From: Rattus norvegicus
Taxonomy: Eukaryota; Chordata; Mammalia; Rodentia; Muridae
DNA length: 64,000 nt
Assembly (NCBI RefSeq): GCF_036323735.1
Contig: NC_086024.1
Location: forward strand, 63,714,424 to 63,778,423
Reading direction: 5' to 3'
The number at the start of each line of letters is the position of its first letter. Within the stretch, counting starts at the first letter, position 1. Under the pieces are notes generated by a model. The model did no database searches. It was not told where the DNA came from and saw nothing but the letters and a program-made list of their open reading frames with translations. This document shows, piece by piece, positions 20,505-31,790 of this stretch. A program made the translations under genes and the position numbers.

Positions 20505-21465
20505 TTTTTAAGTATAGTTTGTTATTTCATTTTTATTTCTCCTCTTTAAACCATGTTAAATTTGAAGTTTCCCTTGAATTTCCTTGTTAAATTCTAAGTT
20601 TAAAATGAGTTTAAGAAAAATTCATTGAATCAGATGTTTGGATTATTTGGTTTGAAGGACTAAATAATTATCTCATGTGACAACTAGATACAGGAGGAGA
20701 ATGGTAACATACTCACTGGCATGCTTTTGTATTATTGTCAGAGCAGGAAGCCCTTGCCTGAATAGTTGATGTTATACTTTACAGCACACTTCCTAAACTA
20801 GGGTTTCCAAAAACGTCATGTGACTTAATGCAATGACTTCACCTCTTGATGAGTACAAATCCAGGGGATGAGTGAGGAGAGGTTTATTATTTTGAGCAAC
20901 TAAAGAAAACACATAGTTCTTAAAATAGAGTTTCAAGCAAAAAAAGGAAGAAGTTTTTAGTAGGGACTTTTATAAATATCCATTTCAAGGAAGACTCGTA
21001 ACTCTCACATAGCAGTAGATTCATTCTTGAGCATGCTCAGTTTGAGTTCATGGTCACATGTCAAGGAAAATAGTGGAGGCTGACTGCCCCCAGCAGAGCT
21101 TCAGCATGATAGTGAGGAAAGTACTCATGAAGCCTAAGAAGAATGTCGGGGTGACTTACTTGGTAGATTTAGCTTGTTTCCCACAAGACTCACTGAAGCA
21201 AAAACATAAGCAATAACAAAACAATTGGACCGCATACTAATTGTCTCTCAAAGGGGCGTGGCTTTTCTCTTTGGTGTAGAAGTCGGCCGCTATAGGTGCT
21301 TTGTAGGGATAATCTCTTGTGCACTGTGTAAAACCATTCACCTGTCAATAGCGAGTCGAATGGCCTATTAGCTGGGACATCAGGCAGAGAGATTGGAATT
21401 CTGGGAGTTAGAGAGAGGCAGGAAGGCTGGTCCCTGACTCTGAGGTGATGGACTGCCCCCACCAA
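20505..21465. other. Unassigned DNA, partly ERV-adjacent
   Basis: No gene supported. The part from about 21200 to 21465 is richer in CpG, lies downstream (minus strand) of an LTR-like segment and may be ERV leader DNA; a 91-codon minus-strand frame there is unremarkable. A 33-nt minus-strand interval (21160-21192) lies between acceptor- and donor-like sites. Confidence 0.4.
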
Positions 21466-22043
21466 CGGGTCCCGAAGAGGCGTTCTACCTGTAAGTCAGG
21501 GGGGTGGCGAGAAGAAGGAGACCAAGGTCTCGTTTATTGAGAGAAATGTACAGGGGGTTGGGGATTTAGCTCAGTGGTAGAGCGCTTGCCTAGGAAGCGC
21601 AAGGCCCTGGGTTCGGTCCCCAGCTCCGGAAAAAAAAAAAAAGAAATATACAGCATTTAAAGCTCTGAGGCAGGAATAGAATCGGGAACTGAAGCTTAGG
21701 ATGGGGGAGTATTGGGAAGTGCCCAAGGATATAGGGTGAATCACTAAACTCCAAGATATCCTCCTTAAACAAAGAGGCAACAGTCTTCTGGGGACATGTT
21801 CTTTGAAAAGGTCGAACCCTTCTCAGGAATCTGCTCAGGGACATCCGGTGTTTTGCTCAGGCTGAAACATCCTGTGATTGCTCCCAGGGTCTTCCTGGGA
21901 GAGGCTTTTGTCCAACAATCTCATAATCTTACAGCAGCCACCTAGGGGTGAGCTTCTGTGGCCATACAGCCCAGAGTCACGTAGCCACCTTGAGCTATGC
22001 AGTCACAAAGCGGCCAGGCCCAAATCCAATACGGCTCCCTACA
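21466..22043 (-). mobile_element. Probable ERVK-type LTR, antisense, split by an ID
   Basis: On the minus strand it starts TGTAGGGAGCCG, the kind of start seen in IAP-like rodent LTRs. It carries AATAAA at 21533-21538 followed by a GAGACCTTGGTCTCC stretch. The ID at 21554-21641 interrupts it. The 3' boundary is uncertain and no viral gene is seen. Confidence 0.45.
21554..21641 (+). mobile_element. ID SINE inserted in an LTR
   Basis: GGGTTGGGGATTTAGCTCAG to CCCCAGCTCCGG plus an A tail. One clear difference from consensus is CCTAGGAAGCGC in the anticodon-side stem. The flanks AGAAATGTACAG (21542-21553) and AGAAATATACAG (21642-21653) differ at one base. Confidence 0.95.
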
Positions 22044-22709
22044 ATGGACCTAAGAAACTGAGGAGAGATAGCTAGTCATGTGGCACACGTACAATAGAAA
22101 AAGTGGGTAATATAAGTTGCAAGCTAGTCAGGAAACAAGCCCAGGACTATGACCTAGGCATTTTAAAATAAGTAACTATGTGTTGGGGTTGTTATTTGGA
22201 AACTGGGGTGCTGGTAAAAAGTCCACAGTTACAGTGCCTAGATAGTGGCTAAAAGGTCTATTTGTGACGTTTGGCAAATATAAAATGAAATGGGTGAATT
22301 AATCCCTCTAATACATTCATTAATTATTAAGGTACAAATAAGACATTAAAACAAGTTGAAAGGAAAATGAACAGCATAAATGTTACCAGAAATGGTGGAA
22401 AAAACTTAATAGATGTACAGCAGTTAATATTAAATAAGCAAATACTATCTAATATTTTAGAACCATCTTTCTAAAAGGTAGAAATCAAGTTTTATCCTAT
22501 CAGATAGAATTTATTTGCATTTTTATTGAAAAGAATCATCTGTATTAAAGGATCACGAATGTTTGCATTGTTCTCAGTTGTCGATTTAGATTCTAAACAC
22601 CTAGTTCAAGAATCATTAGATACATTAAAATTGTGCATGTGTTAGTCAAAATGGTCAGATTCACCATTCCAAATAGTTTTTTATGTTATTGTTTCCATAA
22701 CTTTTAAAA
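22044..22709. other. AT-rich unassigned DNA
   Basis: No recognised repeat or exon. Confidence 0.5.
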
Positions 22710-22710
22710 T

Positions 22711-22773
<63 letters not shown>
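22710..22773. repeat. (TG)n microsatellite
   Basis: About 64 bp of TG with one TTT interruption near 22722. It abuts an antisense B3 SINE, a common association because B3 ends are CA-rich. Confidence 0.97.
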
Positions 22774-22775
<2 letters not shown>

Positions 22776-22930
22776 CAGATGTATGTGCCTATGAAGGCAC
22801 TGACTCCCCTGGAGCTGGACTGGAGTTACAGGCAACTGTGAGTCACCTGATTTGGGAACTCAAGTTCCCTGGAAGAACAACAAATGCTCTTAACCTCTCT
22901 GTCTCCTCTCTAGTCCTAATCTTCAGTGCA
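22774..22930 (-). mobile_element. B3/B2-family SINE, antisense
   Basis: GAGCTGGACTGGAGTTACAGG, GAACTCAAGTTCCCTGGAAG and AATGCTCTTAACCTCTCTGT are the reversed B3 order. The (TG)n at its left is probably its expanded tail. Confidence 0.8.
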
Positions 22931-24539
22931 TGTTAGTAATCATTTACTACCAGTCTATATATCTCACTTAACATCCTAATGACTTTTAGATACAATTCTG
23001 TAATGGCAGCTCCAGTCTCCATCAACTCCACAGCTAAGAGTGCTGTAAAATAATCTCTGAAACCTACAGAAGGGATTTCCCTGTTCCACCCCACCAGGGT
23101 ACTTGTTAAACCCATTAAGTCATGATTTTCCTGTAACATGTTCTGTAACACATACACACATAGACACACACAGGCACATACACACTCAGACAGTTACATG
23201 AAAATAGCATGTTCTGTAACTATGAAAGTCCACATAGTGACTTGCATAGTGAGACTTCAGTAATAATTCAGAGTACCTTAAATTGGTGTCCCATAGGTTG
23301 AAATCTCTTAGACCACCCACATTTGGCTGAAAATAAAGAGTTTCCTTATTTCCTTGAAGCATTAGTTGGTATGTTTTACCTTAACAAAATTAACAAAACC
23401 AAGGAAAAAGCTCAGGTGTCTAGTGGTAAAGCACATGGTTAGTATTTGATCCCACTGTTCAATCCAGAAAACCAATTTTTTTAAAAAAGACATAAATTAG
23501 AATAAAAATAAGAAGGCCATTTTATCTAATCTTCTCTTTTAAAATAAGAAAGTTCTCTCCAGGCTTTTCCTTAGAAAGCTTTTCTGATAAGTAGTTTCTC
23601 CTTTCTTTGAAGTGTATATAAACCCTTTCAGAAACTAGATAAACTTTTGTGGGCTTCAAGGCCCACAAAATGTACCTCTAGGTGCCTGAGAGCCACCTCC
23701 CTGAAACAGGGACTCTATCTTGAAGTTTCTGTGGAAAGGTATGGACACAGCTTTGGTCAGCATCTTGCATTGAGATCCAGAACTACCTTTTATAAAGATG
23801 AGGAACTTTGCATCCTTGAATAGAGCTAGTAAGCTAACACTGTATTACTATATGCATTTAGGATGAACCCTACGTGGGACATGTATTACTATTAAGTCCT
23901 TTCACTTGAAGACTAGAATTGTTTATCTTGAAAACATGCATATAATGTGCTGTATTAGCTTGGCTTTACAAAAGGATGAAATTTCTTTATGTCTTTGCAA
24001 TGCTTGGTAGGTTGTTTACAGTGGGTCACATTCTGGTTTAGCAGTTATTCAATAATAAATCTCTTCTCTTTTCCTCCTTGCTGGTCCAGAGGTTTCATAG
24101 CTAGCAGGCAATTTTGCTTTTAGCTTCCCCAGCAGAGGGTAACTTTGAGTAAGTTAGTTTTAACTGTGAAGCTAAGCATTACTGGCTTTGTCTATAAAAC
24201 AAGAAACCCAATAATACTATTCAAAAACTCACTGTGGAAATCCCCCAAGTTAACAAAATAAAGCACCTAAAACAATTTATGGCTTGTGTAAAGAACTCAA
24301 TAAGCACTGGTATTATTATCAAACAAAAATGACCACAATTTCTAGCTCTGATGCTCTGTTGGGTAGCAATTTCCTTTGAGATAAAATATTCCATCTCCAA
24401 GGAATCTCATTAAGACTCAAGATGTTCTAAATGTAGATGAGGCATTCAGGAAGCTCCTTAAGACTCCGGATGTATTAAAGAGAGACTCTTAAGACTCGGA
24501 AAGTAAGCAACTCAAAAGTTTCAGGAACTCCCTAAAACT
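22931..24539. other. Unassigned DNA with one perfect hairpin
   Basis: An ID-like remnant may lie near 23410-23460. A perfect inverted repeat (10-bp arms TTTTGTGGGC and GCCCACAAAA, 6-nt loop) lies at 23645-23670. No gene is supported. Confidence 0.5.
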
Positions 24540-24902
24540 GACCAAATGTACTAGGCTCCTCCCTCCCCAAGCTTATATAAGCAAGCAATAAGGACTGCTA
24601 TTATTCTCACACAAGCTGAGCTGCCTAGAAGAGGCCCAGACCAAGGGAAGCCCAACCAGTTGCCTCAAAAATGCTCAAACCTATTGAGTTGCCTGCAAGT
24701 CATACAGCGAGGTTCAGGATAGCAGATTTTATGAGCCATTACCCATGCTGGCAAGAACTCTTAGTGATTTAGCTCCCTGAGACATTTCTGTTCCTGTGGG
24801 TAATACTTGACCCATAATCCCATAAATAATCTTAATAAACCTATGGGTTCACCAAGATAGACTTTGATAGTATCATTACTTTGGACTCATTGGTTCCCTA
24901 TC
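24540..24902 (+). mobile_element. Possible LTR
   Basis: CTTATATAAGCAAGCAATAAG (TATA-like, near 24571) followed about 260 bp later by CTTAATAAACCTATGGG (AATAAA near 24833) resembles an LTR with U3, R and U5. Upstream 24400-24540 holds repeated TTAAGACTC strings that could belong to U3. Ends and family are not resolved. Confidence 0.35.
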
Positions 24903-24996
24903 TGGGCTGAGTAAATGTTTGTTTATGTTCCCAGAAATAATGTCACACAAAATATTCATAGAGAAAAATGTATCCACATCCAAAATAGTGTCCTTG

Positions 24997-25208
24997 GGGA
25001 TGGAGAGATGGCTCTGCAGTTATGAGGACTCACTGCTCTCTCAGAGGACCGGATTCAATTTCCAGAAGTTCTTTGGAAGCTCACAACCACCTGTAGCTTC
25101 AGTTCCAGGGCATCTAATGCCCTCTTTTGATTCCTGAGAGTACCAGTCACACCTGGTACATATGTATATACACTCAGGCAAAGCCCACAGACACCTAAAA
25201 AAAAAATC
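24997..25208 (+). mobile_element. B3 SINE
   Basis: GGGGATGGAGAGATGGCTCTG, CACAACCACCTGTAGCTTCAG, TTCCAGGGCATCTAATGCCC, then a B3-type CACTCAGGCAAAGCCC end and an A tail near 25198-25206. Confidence 0.88.
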
Positions 25209-25380
25209 CCAGTTCCTACATTGTTGTAGATAGATGCATTGATGTAGGGCTTTGATAAGTTAGACATCGAATGTGACTAATACTGATGCATGGTAGCTAT
25301 ATATAGTAGAATTGTGGGGTGTTCTATACACAGCACTTTTTATGTATTCTGTAGCTTAACTTGTAGTGATAGGTTTTTTT

Positions 25381-25477
25381 TTTGGGGGGGGTTCTTTTTT
25401 TTTTCGGAGCTGGGGACCGAACCCAGGGCCTTGCACTTCCTAGGCAAGCGCTCTACCACTGAGCTAAATCCCCAACC
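25381..25477 (-). mobile_element. ID SINE, antisense, with unusual tail and 13-bp TSD
   Basis: Reversed ID core (CGGAGCTGGGGACCGAACCC to CTAAATCCCCAACC) with a T-rich tail that contains a G run, so the A tail has a C-run interruption. GATAGGTTTTTTT flanks it perfectly at 25368-25380 and 25478-25490. Confidence 0.95.
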
Positions 25478-25490
25478 GATAGGTTTTTTT

Positions 25491-26967
25491 TAAATGCAGG
25501 GATAATTTCCATCTTCATTTGTCATTTCAAATTCATCCAATAACTCAATACGCTCCCTGGTTCCCAAATTCCCCTCCTGGTTTTATACGGAATCTACATT
25601 TAGCCATGCTTCAGCTACAGGTTCAGGATTCTGGCATTGTTGGTTTTGGGGTTTTGGGGAGCAGGGAGTCAGTGTTAGCAATTCTCATTCAATTATGACT
25701 GTTTTAATTTCTCTCAAACTGACTTTTTTTTATAAATTTATTAAAAAGAAGGCAAGGCACACAATTTTACTGGCAATACAATCATAATAATTTTCATATA
25801 AATTATGCCTTTGGGTTGTATGATAAATTCTAAAGCCATAAAGTATATTAGCTGCAAACACTCATAACAAAGCTGGTACGAGCGAGGAGGTTATTTCAGA
25901 AGTTGTAGGTCAGTGTTGGGGCTGAGTTCAATTAATTGTGGGCAAACACTATTGAAATGGGGCCACAGTAGGAGTGCTGGTGTGGGATCAAACTTTAGAG
26001 CCTGTTATGTCTTGATTAAGACTCCCCTGGATATTCTTTTTTAATGGAATTTGAGGGATTAAAAATGGCTTCACGAATCACTTTTTAATCTGGCAAAGGA
26101 AGCAGGGAATGAAAAACACCTCCCTGTCATCTTCAAGTGCAAGGCGAGTTGTAAATAAAGAAAACAAATTAGAGGCTGGTTCACACCTCATCGGCTCCCT
26201 AACAACCCGTTACCAGTTAATTACACACCTTTAAAATGCACGTACAAGGGAAATTATTCAGAAATCAGTTTCTCTACAAGGGAGGGGAGCAGACAAGTAG
26301 GATGTCAGCAGAGGTAGCATTTAACTATTTAGATGTTGTGATCATCCCAGTAAATGGGAAAATAAGTTCTCAGGAATTATTCGTTTAGAAAGGGTTATCT
26401 ATTAGCATTATAGCCTCAAAGGTACCTGAACCAGTGATTCTCTAGGCAGATAAATATTTGTTGGACATCCGGGGAGATAAAATCTCCAATAGTCTTTAGG
26501 GACCTGTTCCAATGTTCTGTCTCTGACTTACAGCCACAGGTTGAGTTTACGTGCAGGGCCTAACCCTAAGCGGTTAGACCACACAAAACAAGCAGACCAC
26601 CCCTGCTGTGGGAGGTTTGAACAGCCTCCACATTTTGTTTAGTTTCACTTTTTGGTTTGGTTTTGTTTTGATCCACAGTACACCACTTCCACACACTTTA
26701 GCTCTAGGGTAAATAGAAAACTATTGGAAATTATATATCTTAAGCAGCAAATAAATTTGAAACTGACAGCAACCATTATGTTATCTAGTCTATGTGCATA
26801 ATTTCAATGAGAGATTTTGTTATGTTATGCTTTGGGTCTGCCTCAAAATGTTTATGTTGGAATCTCAACTCCAAATGTGAGGGTGTTAGCAGTGGGACTT
26901 TGTGTAGGTAGGTCATGAGGGTAGAACCCCACAGAAATGAGACTCGCACCCTCATAAAACAGACCCC
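25491..26967. other. Unassigned DNA
   Basis: No recognised repeat, RNA gene or exon. Several conserved-looking but unclassifiable AT-rich stretches. Confidence 0.45.
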
Positions 26968-27150
26968 GGGATGGAGAGATGGCTCAGCTTGCCAAAGACC
27001 CAAGTTCTGTTCCCTGAGCCAACACTGGGGACCTCACAACGGTCTGTGACTCCAGCTCCAGGGCTTAGGCCTCTGTGTTCCACATATACCCAACATATGC
27101 ACATACCCTACGCACCCACACACACACATAATCTTTTTAATCTTAAAGGA
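26968..27150 (+). mobile_element. B3 SINE
   Basis: GGGATGGAGAGATGGCTCAGC, GACCTCACAACGGTCTGTGAC, CTCCAGCTCCAGGGC, and a CA-rich end running to ATAATCTTTTTAATCTT. Confidence 0.85.
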
Positions 27151-27780
27151 ATTTAAAAATAATTCCCTTTCTCTTACTGCTATAAGAGTGGAGGCCACAG
27201 AAGTCACCATCTGACACCCAGGGATCAGGAGAAAAGATGGGAATGCACATCTTTTTCCATTGCAGCTTATGGTAGTTCAGCCATAGTGGCCTAGACAGGC
27301 TAAGGTGGGTTTGTAAATGTATTTACACATTTTGTTTTTGTAGGATTATTTTTGAATACATAAAAGTCTCCAGAGTATAGGATTTAAGTCTTGAAAGTTT
27401 CGTGGGAATGTCCTCTAACATATGAGTTTGCACACTGCCTTGGACTCCCTGAATAAGCTGAAGTCAGTCATTTTCTTGGTGCTATAGATTAACCCTCATT
27501 AAACCAGGGTAGTCATTAGCTACCTCCCTGGGCAGCTTGGAAGCCTGACTGACAGAAATAATTTAGTGCACTAAACCAGGAATAGCGTAGATTGAGGTCT
27601 AAATTCTAAAAACATTACCTTGTACATCTACCGAAAGCTCTGCTTCGAATTATTCTGTCTTAAAAATGGAGGTGTATGTCATTTGAAATGAGTGAACTCC
27701 ATGATAAATATATTAATGGATAAACTACACAAGTTGCATTTGAATTATTAATTCTATTTGAGTTATATTCGCTTAAAATT
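27151..27780. other. Unassigned DNA
   Basis: No recognised repeat or exon. Confidence 0.45.
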
Positions 27781-28149
27781 TGTGGTGGTTTGAATAAGAA
27801 TTGTCCCGTAGCCTCGTGTATTTGAGTGCCCAGTCCTCAGGGAGTGAACTGTTTGGCAGGATTAGAAGGATTACCAAGTGTGGCTTTGTTGAAGGAAGTT
27901 TGTCACTGGGGGTAGGTTTTGAGGTTTCAAAAAGCCCACACCAGGCTCAGCCTCTCTGCCTGTGCGTTAGGATGGAGTTCTCAACTAGTTCTTGAGCACT
28001 TTTTCTGCCATTCCTGTAGCCATGCTCACTCACAGAATGATAATGGACTGAACTCTGAAACTGTAAGCAAGCCCCCAATTAAATGCTTCCTTTTATGAGA
28101 GTTGCCGTGGCCATGGTCTCTTCACAGCGTTAGTACTGTGACTAAGACA
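27781..28149 (+). mobile_element. Rodent MaLR LTR (MT/ORR1-type)
   Basis: Starts TGTGGTGGTTTGAATAAG and ends GTGACTAAGACA, the TG...CA ends of MaLR LTRs. Inside are TGTGGCTTTGTTGAAGGAAG, GGTTTTGAGGTTTCAAAAAG, GATAATGGACTGAACTCTG and CCAATTAAATGCTTCC in the family's order. It seems to be a solo LTR. Confidence 0.8.
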
Positions 28150-28653
28150 TATGACATAAGCGATTGTTTATATACTATGCACTAATATGTTTAGCATTAA
28201 TTCACTATCCAATAGCTGTTGAGCAGATATTTAATCCAAAGGTCTCTAGTCACTTCTAAAGAAAGATGGATTGATTAGTGGAAGGCTAAGACAGGAGTAT
28301 GACCTGAGCCCAGAATCCTGAGGCCAACTGGACGATACAGACCTAGGATTCTGTCTCAGATAATGTTTCTGTGTCTTCTTCAATGTCTTTCCTCAAGGTT
28401 TTATAATATTAATCTCAGGGGTCTTTCACTTCTTTCTTTATATTTATTCACAATTACTGTATTTTATAACCATTGTATATGAGATTGTTTTCTTGATTCC
28501 TTTTTAGATAGTATTCTATTGGTATATTGCAATGTTATTAAATAAAGGTTAAAACAGAAGAGAAAATAATTTATCACTGTACATCCACAGACTCATTGGT
28601 ATTTACTCAAAGGCATCCATTAGCTATCTAGTTAGACAAATCACATAATTGGC

Positions 28654-28654
<1 letters not shown>
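28150..28654. other. Mostly unassigned; possible B1-like remnant
   Basis: GGAAGGCTAAGACAGGAGTATG with GAGGCCAACTGGACGATACAG (28280-28362) could be an old B1-like SINE. The rest is AT-rich with nothing recognised. Confidence 0.4.
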
Positions 28655-28690
<36 letters not shown>

Positions 28691-28700
28691 TTGTGTGTGT
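28655..28700. repeat. (GT)n microsatellite
   Basis: About 46 bp of GT with one TATTT interruption. Confidence 0.97.
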
Positions 28701-28744
28701 ATTAGATTCTTGTCTGAATATTGTCCATCCCATAAAAAAATCTT

Positions 28745-28968
28745 TAAAAATTTTTTTATTTTATCTTATGTATGGGTGTTTTGCCCTGCATGTTTGTCTG
28801 TACCATATATATATATGCAATACCCACAGAAGCCAGAAGAGGCTATCAGGTCCTCTGAAACTGGAGTTACAGACAGTTGCTAGCTACCACGTGTAAGTTG
28901 TAAATCAAACTCTGGAATCCTGTAAGCGCTGCCAGTGTTCTTAACCACTGAACCATCTCTTCATAGAA
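28745..28968 (-). mobile_element. B3 SINE, antisense
   Basis: TTTTTATTTTATCTTATGTATGG tail end, GAAGCCAGAAGAGGCTATCAG, CTGGAGTTACAGACAGTTGC, and the reversed head TTCTTAACCACTGAACCATCTC. Confidence 0.88.
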
Positions 28969-30038
28969 AATTCATAGAAAATACTTTCAGTAGTTAATGA
29001 ATTAAAAAAACACCCCATTCTGTGTAGGTCAAAATGAGATGTTGTTTTGCATCAAAACCATTCCTATAGTTCTACATTTCCTGTCAATTGACAGCTGCCT
29101 TTGTACATTGAAAACAAGAGTTCATCCATATAATATGGTGATCTAATACAATCGCTGAAAGATACTGCATCAAATTAGATGTTGGCAATATTAGATTAAT
29201 CTTATGAGCATGTATGTTACAAAATTAGCATTAAAATGAAGGATAAAAGTCTGAAGTAGAAGACTTCTATATTCTTATCTCTCTACATAAACCTACATGC
29301 ACATGCACAACTTTGTACTATGTAGAGTGATTATATAGATAGGTACATGTGCTTTTATAAGTATGTATCAATATACTTTGTTGTATTTTTTAATGAATCA
29401 TTTATATATGCTATCTTCTTAAAAAATCCTGTACCTTTGATAAATCTGAATATTAAAATGCTTTCTGCTATAGAAATTCTATAAATAAACTTTCTGAAGC
29501 CTCATCATCACAAATGTGCAACTCAACCATTGAATTTCTTAAAGAAAAACTGCAGAGTTAATGAGTTCTTAAACCAAGCAGGGGTGTGTCTGCCTTCTGG
29601 CTTGTGCTGGACAGACAAGAAAAAGTCACTCTTGTTTGTGTGTCTTTTAAATGTAGAGATCTACACTCAGCAATGATGAAGCCTTTAGTTGATACATCTG
29701 CACATTTAAGTTCTGTCTTGTTGTAACATTATTTTAGTTTAGTTTTATTTCTTGCACCTGCCACTTTAGACAAGTCAACCTCTTTGTTTTGGAGTTTTAA
29801 ATTGTCAAATGAAGCACATCTAAAACCTGTGCAGTTTCAAGTCCTTTCTTATCTGATTTGGTATCCATTGTTAAAAGATAATGTTTAGTGGAGGGAGAAA
29901 ATCATGACTTTTCTTTAGACAGGAAAAAGGAAAAACAAGTTCAGTTTTCAGCATACTTTATATTTAGAAGAAAATTCAAAATATAAGATTTGTATAAAGG
30001 AATGAACTTTTTTAAGAGATTTGTTTTTGTTCTTACTC
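28969..30038. other. AT-rich unassigned DNA
   Basis: No recognised repeat or exon. Confidence 0.45.
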
Positions 30039-30067
30039 TGTGTGTGTGTGTGTGTGTGTCTGTGTGT

Positions 30068-30104
<37 letters not shown>

Positions 30105-30139
30105 TGTGTGTGTGTGTGTGTGTCTGTGTGTCTGTGTGT
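30039..30139. repeat. Interrupted (GT)n microsatellite
   Basis: About 100 bp of GT broken by regularly recurring TCT units. It abuts an antisense B3 SINE. Confidence 0.97.
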
Positions 30140-30149
30140 TCATTCCACT

Positions 30150-30303
30150 TATAAGTGTGTATGCCCATAGAGGCCAGAAGACAGCATCAGATGCTTGGAA
30201 CTAGAGTTACAGGCAGTTACAAACTGACCCACGTAAGTGCTAAAAGCTGAATTCCCTGCAAGAACAGCAAACACTATTAACTTCTGAGCCATCTTCTCAC
30301 CCC
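30150..30303 (-). mobile_element. B3 SINE, antisense
   Basis: ATAGAGGCCAGAAGACAGCATC, ACTAGAGTTACAGGCAGTTAC, and the reversed head ATTAACTTCTGAGCCATCTTC followed by TCACCCC. Confidence 0.88.
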
Positions 30304-31245
30304 AGGAATGGAATTTTTAATAGGATGCAAAAATGTTTCTTTTGCATAAGTGAGAAGGAAACTAAATTGAAATTAATCAGATGAAACAGGATGTGCATGT
30401 CTAACTGTCCTTGTAGTTGTGAAATGTTAAAACACTGGAATCCTGTAATGCAGACAGAGATCTGTATACAGTGTGTACCTGTCCATTTAAACACATTTTC
30501 TCTGTAATTCTTAAGTCTTTCCCTTTTATATAATCAAGATTATTCATGATCATCGAATAGAATTAGTATTAGCAGATTTAGCATGATTATTTACAAAGGT
30601 GCAGCAAGAATATTCATTTTCCATATAATATATGTGAACTCTGAATTGCTGGAAGCCTTTTTATACTAAAATGGGTCTTTGAAGTCAGTAATTTGTTATC
30701 CCAAGCGTAGACAGGCAAAAAAGGAGTTTATTACCATTATCACCTCCAAACTCCCAAAAATATAGGTAATATTTTTCTTTTCTAGGTCCCCTAAATATTC
30801 AAAAACTCTTGAGCTTTTAGGAAATAACCTTCTACACTAATTTGGAGGTCCAGAAATCCTATAAGCCAGGTAGCAGGCCAGTTTACCCAATAGGATTTTA
30901 TAAGCATTAGTTGAATGAAATTTAAAGCCTTACAAGGGCATGGTCATATTTGATAAAAAGCATTATTATCAAATATAACAACTATAGAACCACATGTAAA
31001 AGAATAAAGTTGGACTCCTTCCTCAGACCATATTTTTAAAAAACTAGTAAAAAAAAATAAATGAAAGAATGAAATGAAATACAAAAGTTAACAGTTAACA
31101 AACCTCATAAAAAAATATAAGAAGTCTTTGTGAGATTGAGTTAGGCCTTGGATATGATGCTCAAAACACAAGTAACAAAACATTAAGATAATCTGCTCTT
31201 TGTCATAACGTGCTTCATAAGACACTATCAAGAAAATGAAAGCAA
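30304..31245. other. Unassigned DNA
   Basis: No recognised repeat. A splice-like interval after TTTTTCTTTTCTAG (AG at about 30784) is closed by stops in all frames. Confidence 0.45.
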
Positions 31246-31418
31246 GGGGCTGGAGAGATGTCTCAGTAGTTAAGAAGAGCACATACTGCCCTTGCAAAGG
31301 ACCAGATGAAGTTTGCTTCCCAGGACCACCCCCATCAGGTAGCTCCCAACTGTCTGTGAGTACAGCTCCAGGTAATCCCCTTCTGACCCTCTCCTCCCAC
31401 CACACACACACACACACA

Positions 31419-31452
<34 letters not shown>

Positions 31453-31465
31453 AATGATAATAATA
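31246..31465 (+). mobile_element. B3 SINE with expanded (CA)n tail
   Basis: GGGGCTGGAGAGATGTCTCAG head, CTGTCTGTGAGTACAGCTCC body, then a (CA)n run at 31398-31452 in place of the usual CA-rich end, followed by ATAATAATAATG. Confidence 0.9.
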
Positions 31466-31467
31466 AT

Positions 31468-31790
31468 GTGGTGGTTTAAAATATGCTTGGCCCACAGGGA
31501 GTGGTATTATTAAGAGGTGTGGCCTTGTTGGAGGAAGTATGTCATTGTGGGAGTGGACTTTAAAGCTCTGCCCAAGGAGGAAGAATCAGTTTTTCCCTAG
31601 CTGCCTTCAGATGAAGATGTAGAACTCTCAGCTCCTCCTGCACCATGCCTGCCTAGACATCATCATGCTTCCTGCCTTGATGATAATGGACTGGACCTCT
31701 GAACCTGTAAGTTAGCCCCAATTAAATGTTGTCCTTTAGAAGAGTTGCCTTGGTCATGGTGTCACAGCAATAAAACCCTAACTATGACAG
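31468..31790 (+). mobile_element. MaLR LTR (ORR1-type), 5' LTR of a partial element
   Basis: TGTGGTGGTTTAAAATATGC start, GAGGTGTGGCCTTGTTGGAG, CTCAGCTCCTCCTGCACCATG, TGATAATGGACTGGACCTC, and an AACCCTAACTATGACA end. MaLR internal sequence continues directly after it. It begins within a few bases of the preceding B3 tail. Confidence 0.88.

Noticed and set aside
21160..21192. Minus-strand 33-nt interval between TTTTTGCTTCAG and GTAAGT
   Set aside because: Isolated, next to ERV-like DNA, with no partner exon found in the window.
30786..30866. Interval after TTTTTCTTTTCTAG with a GTAGCA donor-like end
   Set aside because: Stops in every frame and a weak donor.
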